Origin: an uncultured Collinsella sp.
GTDB taxonomy: Bacteria; Actinomycetota; Coriobacteriia; Coriobacteriales; Coriobacteriaceae
Direction of reading: 5' to 3'
DNA: 8,621 nucleotides
Assembly: GCA_958350755.1 (NCBI GenBank)
Contig: CATWID010000071.1
Coordinates: 1-8,621, forward strand
Shown: positions 1 to 5,554 of the stretch, one piece after another
Layout: each line of letters starts with the position of its first letter
Position numbering within the stretch: position 1 is the stretch's first letter
Notes under the pieces: generated by a model
The model's input: the letters and a program-made list of their open reading frames with translations, nothing else
What the model was told of the DNA's origin: nothing
Databases searched by the model: none
Translations under genes and position numbers: made by a program

Positions 1-490
1 CGTTTGCCCAGTCGACCAGCTGCTTGGCGGTCAATCCCGCCGAGCGCTGGCGCACGGCCTCGAGCGCCAAGAGCTCGCCGGTCGCGCAGGGTAGGGCGTT
101 GTCGACCACGTAGAGCTCAAAGTCGGGATACTCGGCGCGCACGGCGTCCGCCGCCTGGCACGCGGAGTTGTAGCTCGACGACAGCGCCGAGGTAAAGCAC
201 AGGTAGACCGTGGGCGTACCCTCTTTGGCGCACTCGGTAAAGAACTCGATATAGCGACCGAGCGACACAGCCGAGGTGGACACGCGGGCACCGGCGCGCA
301 TGCGGTCGTAGAACTCCTTGGGTGTGATGCTCGACCAGATGTCATCCGTGCGCTCCTCGCCATCGATAATGAAGGGGAAACCCAAGATATCGACATCGAG
401 GTTCGCGGCGACCTCGGGGCTAAAGTCGCAGCAGGTATCGACGACGATGCGGCAACGGTCCGAATGACCGGCGGATGCGGCCTTGTCCAT
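1..490 (-). CDS. DegV family fatty-acid-binding protein, N-terminal part (cut by window edge)
   Basis: The first 163 codons of a DegV-family protein; the rest lies beyond base 1. DegV proteins bind a fatty acid in a two-domain fold, and in Gram-positive bacteria some (FakB) present it to the fatty acid kinase FakA. Visible hallmarks are an early strand RIVVDTCCDF (residues 14-23), the loop around VSTSAVS (about 70-76) that in the family precedes ligand contact, and YLCFTSALSSSYNSA (about 95-109), matching the family serine-rich motif that contacts the carboxylate. VVDN follows near 128. The ATG at 490 has a good AAGGAG Shine-Dalgarno 8 nt upstream. The hpf terminator ends just before that site, so degV must use read-through or a promoter very close to its start; I cannot identify one. 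Whether it is a true FakB cannot be judged without the C-terminal half and a fakA gene. Confidence 0.88.
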   Translation of the reverse strand, partial: MDKAASAGHSDRCRIVVDTCCDFSPEVAANLDVDILGFPFIIDGEERTDDIWSSITPKEFYDRMRAGARVSTSAVSLGRYIEFFTECAKEGTPTVYLCFTSALSSSYNSACQAADAVRAEYPDFELYVVDNALPCATGELLALEAVRQRSAGLTAKQLVDWAN

Positions 491-508
491 CAAAGCGACT
501 CCTTACGT

Positions 509-540
509 AAAAAGGCGGCCACCCGCATGGGATGGCCGCC
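509..540 (-). terminator. Rho-independent terminator of hpf
   Basis: On the minus strand GGCGGCCA (540-533 read as its complement) pairs with TGGCCGCC across a loop that itself holds a CCC/GGG stem with a GCAT tip and one bulged base. Five T residues follow (513-509). It begins about 30 nt after the hpf stop codon and ends only a few bases before the degV ribosome binding site. Confidence 0.87.
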
Positions 541-543
541 AAC

Positions 544-565
544 CGTTAACTCATGCAAGTTAACG
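544..565. repeat. Perfect 8-bp inverted repeat, CGTTAACT...AGTTAACG
   Basis: CGTTAACT (544-551), six-base spacer CATGCA, AGTTAACG (558-565). It lies between the hpf stop and the hpf terminator, about 55 bp upstream of the degV start. Its AT-rich half-sites look more like a dimeric repressor operator than a terminator stem, but no promoter beside it is recognisable. Confidence 0.55.
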
Positions 566-569
566 TATT

Positions 570-1154
570 TTACTCGTCAAGTGTTTCGATACGGGGCTTG
601 ATGATGCCATATCCACCATTCTTACGGTGATACACCACATTGATGAGGCCAGTCGTCGCGTTCTCGAACACGTAGAAGTCGTGGCCCAGCAGATCGGTCT
701 GCACCAGCGCCTGCTCCTCAGTCATCGGGGCGACATCGATGACCTTCTCGCGGACGAGCAGGTCGTCGTCCTCCTCGGGCAGCAGCAGGTCGGCCAGATC
801 CTCGACACGCTCGACCGGTGCAACATCCGCTGCGCTGGCACCACCCTGGCGGTTGTCCACAACCTTGGTCTTGAACTTGCGCAGCTGGCGGGTGACCTTA
901 TCGGCGGAGAGGTCGATGGCGGCGTACATATCTGCACCGTGCTCGGCAACGCGAATCACCGAACCGCGGGCGCGAACCGTAACCTCGACGATTGCCGGGT
1001 TGGGGTTCGAGGGGTTCTTCTCATAGCGAAGTACAACGTCGACCGTCATGGGCTCGATATCGAAAACCTTGACCGCCTCGCCGATCTTCTCATCCACATG
1101 CGCACGCAGAGCATCGGTTACCGTCGTCTTGCGTCCAGAAACCTTGATATCCAT
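570..1154 (-). CDS. hpf: Long-form ribosome hibernation promoting factor (HPF)
   Basis: A 194-residue long HPF (also called YvyD or RaiA-like). The family binds the decoding region of the 30S subunit, and its C-terminal domain dimerises to link two 70S ribosomes into inactive 100S particles in stationary phase or stress. The S30AE domain covers about residues 1-100 (MDIKVSGRKT start, then DALRAHVDEKI and the Lys/Arg-rich helix RQLRKFKTKV). An acidic linker follows at about 101-135. The conserved dimerisation domain covers about 136-190, with VIDVAPMTEEQA, GHDFYVFENATTG and VVYHRKNGGYGIIKPR. The length is typical of long forms. The ATG at 1154 was chosen because the S30AE fold starts there and GGAG lies 6 nt upstream; an in-frame ATG 60 bp earlier adds residues without homology. 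The gene has its own terminator, and the lipoprotein terminator ends about 220 bp upstream, so it is probably monocistronic. Confidence 0.95.
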   Translation of the reverse strand: MDIKVSGRKTTVTDALRAHVDEKIGEAVKVFDIEPMTVDVVLRYEKNPSNPNPAIVEVTVRARGSVIRVAEHGADMYAAIDLSADKVTRQLRKFKTKVVDNRQGGASAADVAPVERVEDLADLLLPEEDDDLLVREKVIDVAPMTEEQALVQTDLLGHDFYVFENATTGLINVVYHRKNGGYGIIKPRIETLDE

Positions 1155-1371
1155 ACGTGGCTCCAATCTGCCTCGGGGACTTACTGTACTGGCTATGTAC
1201 CCATTGCCGTGCATTTAATCACGCGGATTCCCAAAGACCCGAATAACGATTGCTTGATACCGCATACCGAAGTCTCGCACTTTTCTGTGGCAAAGTGCGC
1301 TATAGGAGGGAGCCGGCGACTTTGTATTTGGTCCCTAAAATTGGCTTTGAACTGCTGGTTTTATAGAGATG
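1155..1371. other. Intergenic region upstream of hpf
   Basis: It should hold the hpf promoter, but no convincing -35/-10 pair is visible on the minus strand. TATAGC near 1300 and TATCAA near 1256 are weak -10 candidates. The one clear structure is a perfect 8-bp inverted repeat at 1276-1299. No ORF here has a plausible start and protein-like composition. Confidence 0.5.
1276..1299. repeat. Perfect 8-bp inverted repeat CGCACTTT...AAAGTGCG upstream of hpf
   Basis: CGCACTTT (1276-1283), an 8-nt spacer, and AAAGTGCG (1292-1299), about 120-145 bp upstream of the hpf start. It has no T-tract on either side, so it is not a terminator. It could be an operator or a 5' UTR stem for hpf; nothing in the sequence decides which. 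Confidence 0.5.
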
Positions 1372-1405
1372 AAAAAGCCGGGCTCCCCTATTGGGGAAGT
1401 CCGGC
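1372..1405 (-). terminator. Rho-independent terminator of the lipoprotein gene
   Basis: Read on the minus strand, GCCGG-AC-TTCCCC (from 1405), loop AATA, GGGGAG-CCCGGC, then TTTTT (1376-1372). The stem is about 11-12 bp with a small internal mismatch. It lies about 67 nt after the lipoprotein stop codon and isolates that gene from hpf. Confidence 0.87.
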
Positions 1406-1428
1406 AGTGCGTGTTGAAACCGTGAAGA

Positions 1429-1457
1429 GGCATCTCTCCTAGCGCATAGGAGACGCC
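1429..1457. repeat. Inverted repeat just after the lipoprotein stop
   Basis: TCTCCTA (1435-1441), loop GCGCA, TAGGAGA (1447-1453), extended outward by a GGC/GCC pair across an internal loop. It has no U-tract and precedes the true terminator. It may be an mRNA 3'-end stabilising hairpin. Confidence 0.5.
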
Positions 1458-1471
1458 ACCCCTAGCAATAA

Positions 1472-2479
1472 CTAGCTATTAAGCTTGTTAATGTCGTCGT
1501 CGGTGATGGTGTCTTCCTGGCTGGACGATTTGTCTTCGGAGGATGCGGTCTCATTGTTGGAATCGGAGGATTCGCTGCCGGAGGATGTGGTCTCGCTGGA
1601 CTCAGAGTCGCCCGGCTGCACGTTAGCGCCCGAAACCGTCTTAGTGGTGAGGTCGTAGGGCATCGTGCCGTACCAGACGCAGTGGACCGCCTCGAGCGTG
1701 CCGTCGGCCGTAATACCGTCGAGGGCATCGCTCACGGCACGACACAGTTCGTCATTGGACGAAAGGCCTGCAACACCAAGCGTCGAGGGCGCCTCGAGCG
1801 CACCGACATAGGAGATCTCGCTCATCAGGCGCGCAAGGTAACCGCCAGCCGTGGAGTCGCAGATCACATAGTCGACCTCGCCGGACTCGAGCGCCTCAAA
1901 GCACTCGTTGATGTTGGAGTAAGTCTTTTGGTTGGCGGTGATGCTCTGCTTAGCAAGCGCCTCCTGCGAGGCCGAGGACATCTGGATACCCAGAGTAGAC
2001 GTGTTAAGGGTATCGGTGGAAACGCTCAGCGACCCACCATCGCTGGTTTTACCGAACACGGAAGCGGCATCGTACAGGCACGTGCCGAGCGAGCTAACGT
2101 CCCCATCCGTGGAGTTGATCTCGCCGATAAAGATATCAGCCTTTTTGTCACCGAGCGCGGAACCTGCCGAGGACGCATCGACAAAGGCGACCTTAAGGCC
2201 CATGCGGCTTGCGAGGGCGCGGGCAGCGTCGACTGCATACCCCGTGAGCTCGCCGTCAGCGCCCTGCATGGCCTGCGGCGCATCGGAGGTATCGAGGGCA
2301 ACCGTCAGGGTACCGGGGGTGACCAGGGCATCATCCGACACCGCGGGCGTGACGGTCTCGTACTCGATCTGGTCGATCGTGGGAGTCGTGAACGTAGACA
2401 GCGGGTTGAACGCGCATCCGCTCAGGCCCAAAACGGCGATGACCGCTGCGGTCCCAGCACCTAACCGAGCCGCGTGCAT
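1472..2479 (-). CDS. Orphan extracellular solute-binding lipoprotein (SBP family 3)
   Basis: A 335-residue secreted lipoprotein resembling the amino-acid-binding components of ABC importers (SBP_bac_3 fold). The signal peptide runs to a lipobox LSGC with the lipidated Cys at residue 22, after the hydrophobic stretch TAAVIAVLGL. The binding domain covers about 55-272: GTLTVALDTSDAP, then GELTGYAVDAARALASRMG (about 77-94), DIFIGEINSTD (about 115-125), and the second lobe CFEALESGEVDYVICDSTAG (193-212). The last 50 residues are a Ser/Glu/Asp/Thr-rich tail, unusual for this family. Mature cysteines at 134, 193, 207, 246 and 267 allow disulfides. No permease or ATPase gene is adjacent, so the ligand and partners are unknown; it could be a sensor or a shared binding protein. 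ATG 2479 was chosen for GAGGGG upstream; ATG 2497 is a credible alternative. The same frame stays open to 2878 but that extension would bury the signal peptide. Confidence 0.87.
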   Translation of the reverse strand: MHAARLGAGTAAVIAVLGLSGCAFNPLSTFTTPTIDQIEYETVTPAVSDDALVTPGTLTVALDTSDAPQAMQGADGELTGYAVDAARALASRMGLKVAFVDASSAGSALGDKKADIFIGEINSTDGDVSSLGTCLYDAASVFGKTSDGGSLSVSTDTLNTSTLGIQMSSASQEALAKQSITANQKTYSNINECFEALESGEVDYVICDSTAGGYLARLMSEISYVGALEAPSTLGVAGLSSNDELCRAVSDALDGITADGTLEAVHCVWYGTMPYDLTTKTVSGANVQPGDSESSETTSSGSESSDSNNETASSEDKSSSQEDTITDDDINKLNS

Positions 2480-2821
2480 CAAGCTGCCCCTCACCATGTC
2501 CACTACCCTGCCTTCTGTGTCGTATACGATCCGTGCGTTGCGCGGAATATCAGATTGTTCCCACCAGCTGACCTGGTATTTGACCCCACACTTGCGCACC
2601 GGGGTGTTTGCTCGGGAGGCCGCAGCCACCTTCACGACTGGCCCGCTCGCCCGCGAGGCGGTATTGCCCCAAAGAAAGTAGAACGGACGGTGCGGCTTAC
2701 ATCTAGGACGCGCCATGATCGCGCCGCGCGCACGCGGTCGCTTACGTGGATCCCTTTGACCGCGTCTGTCTTGGACTAGGACGGGCATTTCGTCCGTCCG
2801 CAACCACAGCCTGGTAGGAAC
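2480..2821 (-). ncRNA. Long, inverted-repeat-rich 5' leader of the lipoprotein mRNA (candidate cis-acting RNA)
   Basis: From the predicted start of transcription near 2821 to the lipoprotein start are about 340 nt without a convincing gene. Inverted repeats in it include GGACGG/CCGTCC (2794-2799 with 2779-2784), a perfect 8-bp ACGCGGTC/GACCGCGT (2758-2765 with 2732-2739) around an 18-nt loop containing AAAGGGATCC, and ACCAG/CTGGT (2577-2563). None of the riboswitch or T-box consensus sequences I know is recognisable, and there is no terminator T-tract before the gene. An in-frame reading frame runs through the whole leader, so an unrecognised N-terminal extension or leader peptide is an alternative. 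That stems occur is seen; a regulatory role is inferred. Confidence 0.4.
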
Positions 2822-2828
2822 GTAGCGC

Positions 2829-2857
2829 ATTATAGCTAAGTTCAAGCTAAAGTTTAA
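2829..2857 (-). promoter_or_regulatory. Sigma-70-type promoter for the lipoprotein transcript
   Basis: A perfect -10 TATAAT (2834-2829) lies 17 bp downstream of TTAAAC (2857-2852), a partial match to TTGACA. The surrounding 50 bp are clearly AT-rich compared with the window. Transcription would begin near 2821-2823, giving a leader of about 340 nt. Confidence 0.66.
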
Positions 2858-2944
2858 GGTTAGGGGCGTCATTCGCATCGCGAGTACAGATTTCGCAGGT
2901 CAGGACGGGCCGCACGCGCCATCTTCACTGCCACAAAACCACCC

Positions 2945-3751
2945 CTACCAAACACGTGCGATAGCAAGGCCATCGACTGCCGCAGCGCCGGCACGCTTGA
3001 GCTCCGCCGAGGCTGCTGCCATGGTCGCGCCCGTGGTGATAACGTCATCGATAAGCAGTAAGCGGCGGCCGTGCACGTCCTCAACCGTCTCGTACATGCC
3101 TTGGGCACGCTCGCGACGCTCCTCACGACCGAGTTCGCGCTGGTCGCCATGCCCGTACTTGACGAGGGCATCGAGCAGGGGAACACCCGACAGCTCGCAA
3201 AATGGGCGCGCAATGGCCTCCATATGATCAAAGCCACGCCGCCGAAACGCTGCCGCCGTCGCAGGCACAAACACCACCGCATCCGCACCGGACAGCACAC
3301 CTCCCAAGCGTTCGGGCGCTACGACCTGGGCATGCAGGGCGGTGTCGTAGAGCAGCTCCGCCAGATACGGCGCCAGGCGTCGCTCGCCCGCGTCCTTGTA
3401 CGCTTTAATGATGCGCGGCAGCGGATGCGCATAGACGGAGCACGCCAGGCAGCGGTCGAGCGCCTCCGCCATTGCCGAGGACGTGCCCTCGACCGAACAC
3501 TCAGTGCACAGCAAATCCCCAAACGGGGCGCCGCATCGGGTACAGCTATGACGTGGGTCGATGAGCGTGAGCGCAGCCAGGCAGTCTTGGCAAATAAGCG
3601 TACCGGCGCGCTCGCAGCCGGCACATCGTGTTGGCGACAACGCCTCAAGCGCCTCGTGCGCCGCCTGCTCGGCAAACGATAGCGATTCGTCCGCAAACGG
3701 TAGGATGCCGGCACCTTGCAGACGGCTCAATATGTTCAGATGGCTCTTCAA
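2945..3751 (-). CDS. comF: ComF family protein (zinc-finger phosphoribosyltransferase-like)
   Basis: A 268-residue ComF/GntX-type protein. In naturally competent bacteria ComF is needed for DNA uptake or its processing; outside them the role is unclear. The N-terminal half carries paired cysteines suited to zinc: C43/C46 with C54/C57, and C70/C73 with C82/C85. The type I phosphoribosyltransferase half has VPATAAAFRRRGFDH (162-176, family RGFNQ), QRELGREERRERAQGMY (204-220), and the PRPP-binding motif LLLIDDVITTGAT (231-243) with D235-D236. Length is slightly above the usual 220-250. The start is taken as TTG at 3751 because GGGAGGG lies 7 nt upstream and no in-frame ATG occurs before the zinc motifs; that Shine-Dalgarno is inside a 12-bp hairpin. 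comF follows ricT after 102 bp with its own candidate promoter. No other competence gene is in the window. Confidence 0.92.
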   Translation of the reverse strand: MKSHLNILSRLQGAGILPFADESLSFAEQAAHEALEALSPTRCAGCERAGTLICQDCLAALTLIDPRHSCTRCGAPFGDLLCTECSVEGTSSAMAEALDRCLACSVYAHPLPRIIKAYKDAGERRLAPYLAELLYDTALHAQVVAPERLGGVLSGADAVVFVPATAAAFRRRGFDHMEAIARPFCELSGVPLLDALVKYGHGDQRELGREERRERAQGMYETVEDVHGRRLLLIDDVITTGATMAAASAELKRAGAAAVDGLAIARVW

Positions 3752-3754
3752 GAC

Positions 3755-3790
3755 ACAACCCTCCCTACGTTCGGTCGCAGGGAGGGTTGT
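3755..3790 (-). promoter_or_regulatory. Perfect 12-bp hairpin enclosing the comF ribosome binding site
   Basis: ACAACCCTCCCT (3755-3766) and AGGGAGGGTTGT (3779-3790) are perfect inverted repeats around a 12-nt loop. Read on the minus strand, the 3' arm contains the AGGGAGGG Shine-Dalgarno of comF and ends 4 nt before its TTG. Neither strand has a proper T-tract, so it is a poor intrinsic terminator. It is 64 nt beyond the ricT stop and could also be a decayed ricT terminator or a stabilising 3' stem. Confidence 0.66.
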
Positions 3791-3802
3791 TGATTCAGCG
3801 CT

Positions 3803-3812
3803 ATGATACCCC
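3803..3812 (-). promoter_or_regulatory. Candidate comF promoter -10 element, GGGGTATCAT
   Basis: TATCAT (3808-3803) differs from TATAAT by one base. The ten-base string GGGGTATCAT recurs upstream of tmk. No good -35 is visible 16-18 bp upstream. Transcription would begin just before the 12-bp hairpin, placing it at the 5' end of the comF mRNA. Confidence 0.42.
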
Positions 3813-3825
3813 GATGCGCTCGGGG
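3809..3825. repeat. CCCCGA...TCGGGG inverted repeat after ricT
   Basis: Perfect 6-bp arms (3809-3814 and 3820-3825) around a 5-nt loop, 29 nt after the ricT stop. No T-tract follows, so termination here would be weak. On the minus strand its right arm supplies the G-run of the GGGGTATCAT motif. Confidence 0.48.
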
Positions 3826-3853
3826 CAAGGCGAGCAAAATCCGCTCGCGGGCG

Positions 3854-5554
3854 TTATTCGCCGGCGGGCGGTTGTGGTGCAGACGAAGACGGGGTCGAGC
3901 CCTCGCCACCATCCTGGCGCGGCTTGCGGGAACGGCGACGGCGACGGCGCTTTTGGCCCTGGTCGGCCGAGCCCTCGCCACCGCGATCCTCGCGCGGCTC
4001 GCGCTCGTCGCGAGCGGCGCCACGCGAAGCCTTAGCAGCCGCTCCCCCGCCATCTCCGGGACGACGGCGCGTGACCTTGACCTCGCCATCCGAGACCTGA
4101 TCGGCCACGGAGGGCACTGAAGGCTTCTGCTGCGCGCCCGAGGAATGGCGACGGCGCGGACGCGGCGCGCGCTCATCCTCGCCACGTGACTTGCCGCCCT
4201 TGTCGGCAGACGCATCGGAGGCCGAGGCGCCCTTGGAAGCGGCACCAGCCTCGCGAGCAGCTGCGGCGCGGAAGGCGTCCTCGCGCTCCTCGCTCGACAG
4301 ATGACGGCGGCGGCGACGTGTGGGGTTCATGCCACCGCCGCGATTCTGCTGCTGGGGTTGCTGAACCTCGCGCTCGCGAGAGGCGTTCTTGCCCGCGGCT
4401 GCAGCCTCGGCAGCATCGCCCGAGCCTGCGCGCTTGCGACGACGACGGCCACCGGCGGCCTCCTCGGCCTCAGGCGTTGCGGCATTGCCACGGCCCTTTC
4501 CGCGGCCACGACCCTCGCCCTGCCCCTGACCGGCGCGAGCATCGGATTCAGCATCGCGACGACGGCGCTTGGGCATCGACGTACCGGCCAGACGGTCGGC
4601 GCTCGACAGGCCATCGCCCACGTCGACGCCGTTCTCGCGGTCGAGCTCCATAAGCGCCAGACGCATCTCGGGCGACTCGATGCGCTCGAGCACGTCGCGC
4701 GTCACGCAGTCGGGGCGGCAGTTGCAGCCCTGCTCGGCGGCCTTCTTTTTGCAGCCCTCCGAGCAGGTCATATCGGCCAGGTTGACCTTAAAGACCTTGC
4801 CGTTCTCCAGGCGCAGCACCAGCTGCTCACGCGGCGTGTCATATTCCTGAATACGCGCCTTGCCGAGCGGCGTATCGATGAGCGTCTTCTTTTTGGGCGC
4901 ACGGCTCTTAAAGTCCTTGTACGCTTCGAACTCGTAGCGCAGGCAGCACATCAGGCGGCCGCAAACGCCGCTGATCTTGGAGGAATTGAGCGGCAGGTCC
5001 TGCTCTTTTGCCATGCGGATCGAGACGGGCTCAAACTGTCCGCCAAAGCGCGTGCAACAGAGCTCCTGGCCGCACTGGGCATAGCCGCCCACCAGGCGAG
5101 TCTCGTCGCGCACGCCGATCTGGCGCATGTCGACGCGAATGTGCAGCGTCGAGGACAGATCCTTGACGAGCTGGCGAAAATCGACGCGCTCCTCGGCCGC
5201 AAAGTAGAACACGGCCTTCTCGCCGCCAAACAGGTACTCGACGCCCACCGGCTTCATCTCGAGGTCGAGTTCTTTGACCAGACGGCGGAAATCGACCATG
5301 GCCTCGTCGCCCTGGATGGCAAGATCGTCGGCAAGCTGCAGGTCGATGTCGCTCGCCACGCGCAGCACGGGCTTGAGCGGCTGACCGATCTCGTCTTGCG
5401 GCACCTCGAAGGGATCGGCCGTAACCAAGCCGATCTCGGTTCCGCGCTCGGTGGAGCAAATGGCATAATCGGCCTCGAGGATATCCAGGTCCTGCGGGTC
5501 AAACCACAGGTCGCGCGAGGCGTAGGTAAACTTAACGGGTACGACTAACGGCAT
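3854..5554 (-). CDS. ricT: RicT/PSP1-domain protein with a 240-residue arginine-rich disordered tail
   Basis: A 566-residue protein whose N-terminal half is a PSP1/YaaT (RicT) protein. In Bacillus, RicT with RicA and RicF forms an iron-sulfur complex that works with RNase Y in mRNA maturation and affects sporulation, biofilm and competence. Family features: VKFTYASRDLWFDP (7-20), cysteine motifs CGQELCCTRFGG (161-172) and GVCGRLMCCLRYE (197-209), and the basic strand YKDFKSRAPKK. A further cluster C264/C268/C277/C279/C283 follows at the end of the domain. Family members are usually about 270-300 residues; here residues 328-566 add a low-complexity tail of Ala, Gly, Glu and six Arg clusters (329-333, 370-375, 413-417, 466-469, 496-498, 535-543). 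AGGAAGG lies 7 nt before the ATG, which overlaps the holB stop by 10 bp, so holB and ricT are translationally coupled. ricA and ricF are not in the window. The tail role is unknown. Confidence 0.92.
   Translation of the reverse strand: MPLVVPVKFTYASRDLWFDPQDLDILEADYAICSTERGTEIGLVTADPFEVPQDEIGQPLKPVLRVASDIDLQLADDLAIQGDEAMVDFRRLVKELDLEMKPVGVEYLFGGEKAVFYFAAEERVDFRQLVKDLSSTLHIRVDMRQIGVRDETRLVGGYAQCGQELCCTRFGGQFEPVSIRMAKEQDLPLNSSKISGVCGRLMCCLRYEFEAYKDFKSRAPKKKTLIDTPLGKARIQEYDTPREQLVLRLENGKVFKVNLADMTCSEGCKKKAAEQGCNCRPDCVTRDVLERIESPEMRLALMELDRENGVDVGDGLSSADRLAGTSMPKRRRRDAESDARAGQGQGEGRGRGKGRGNAATPEAEEAAGGRRRRKRAGSGDAAEAAAAGKNASREREVQQPQQQNRGGGMNPTRRRRRHLSSEEREDAFRAAAAREAGAASKGASASDASADKGGKSRGEDERAPRPRRRHSSGAQQKPSVPSVADQVSDGEVKVTRRRPGDGGGAAAKASRGAARDEREPREDRGGEGSADQGQKRRRRRRSRKPRQDGGEGSTPSSSAPQPPAGE

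Noticed and set aside
627..1442. A 271-codon plus-strand frame across hpf and its upstream region
   Set aside because: It is antisense to hpf, extends through the lipoprotein terminator hairpin, and shows no family features.
1682..2681. Two long plus-strand frames (260 and 249 codons) opposite the lipoprotein
   Set aside because: They overlap each other and the lipoprotein gene and carry no recognisable motif; shadow frames.
2480..2821. Known structured RNA (RNase P RNA, tmRNA, SRP RNA, 6S, T-box, common riboswitches)
   Set aside because: I looked for the conserved cores I know and found none; a covariance-model search would be decisive.
2869..3300. A 143-codon minus-strand frame overlapping comF
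   Set aside because: A different frame over the comF phosphoribosyltransferase domain, with arginine/serine-rich shadow composition. A tiny ORF near 2872-2930 has no good ribosome binding site.
4301..5548. A 415-codon plus-strand reading frame opposite ricT
   Set aside because: It is antisense to a well-supported gene, has Ala/Leu/Arg-biased composition typical of a GC-rich shadow frame, and shows no domain motif.
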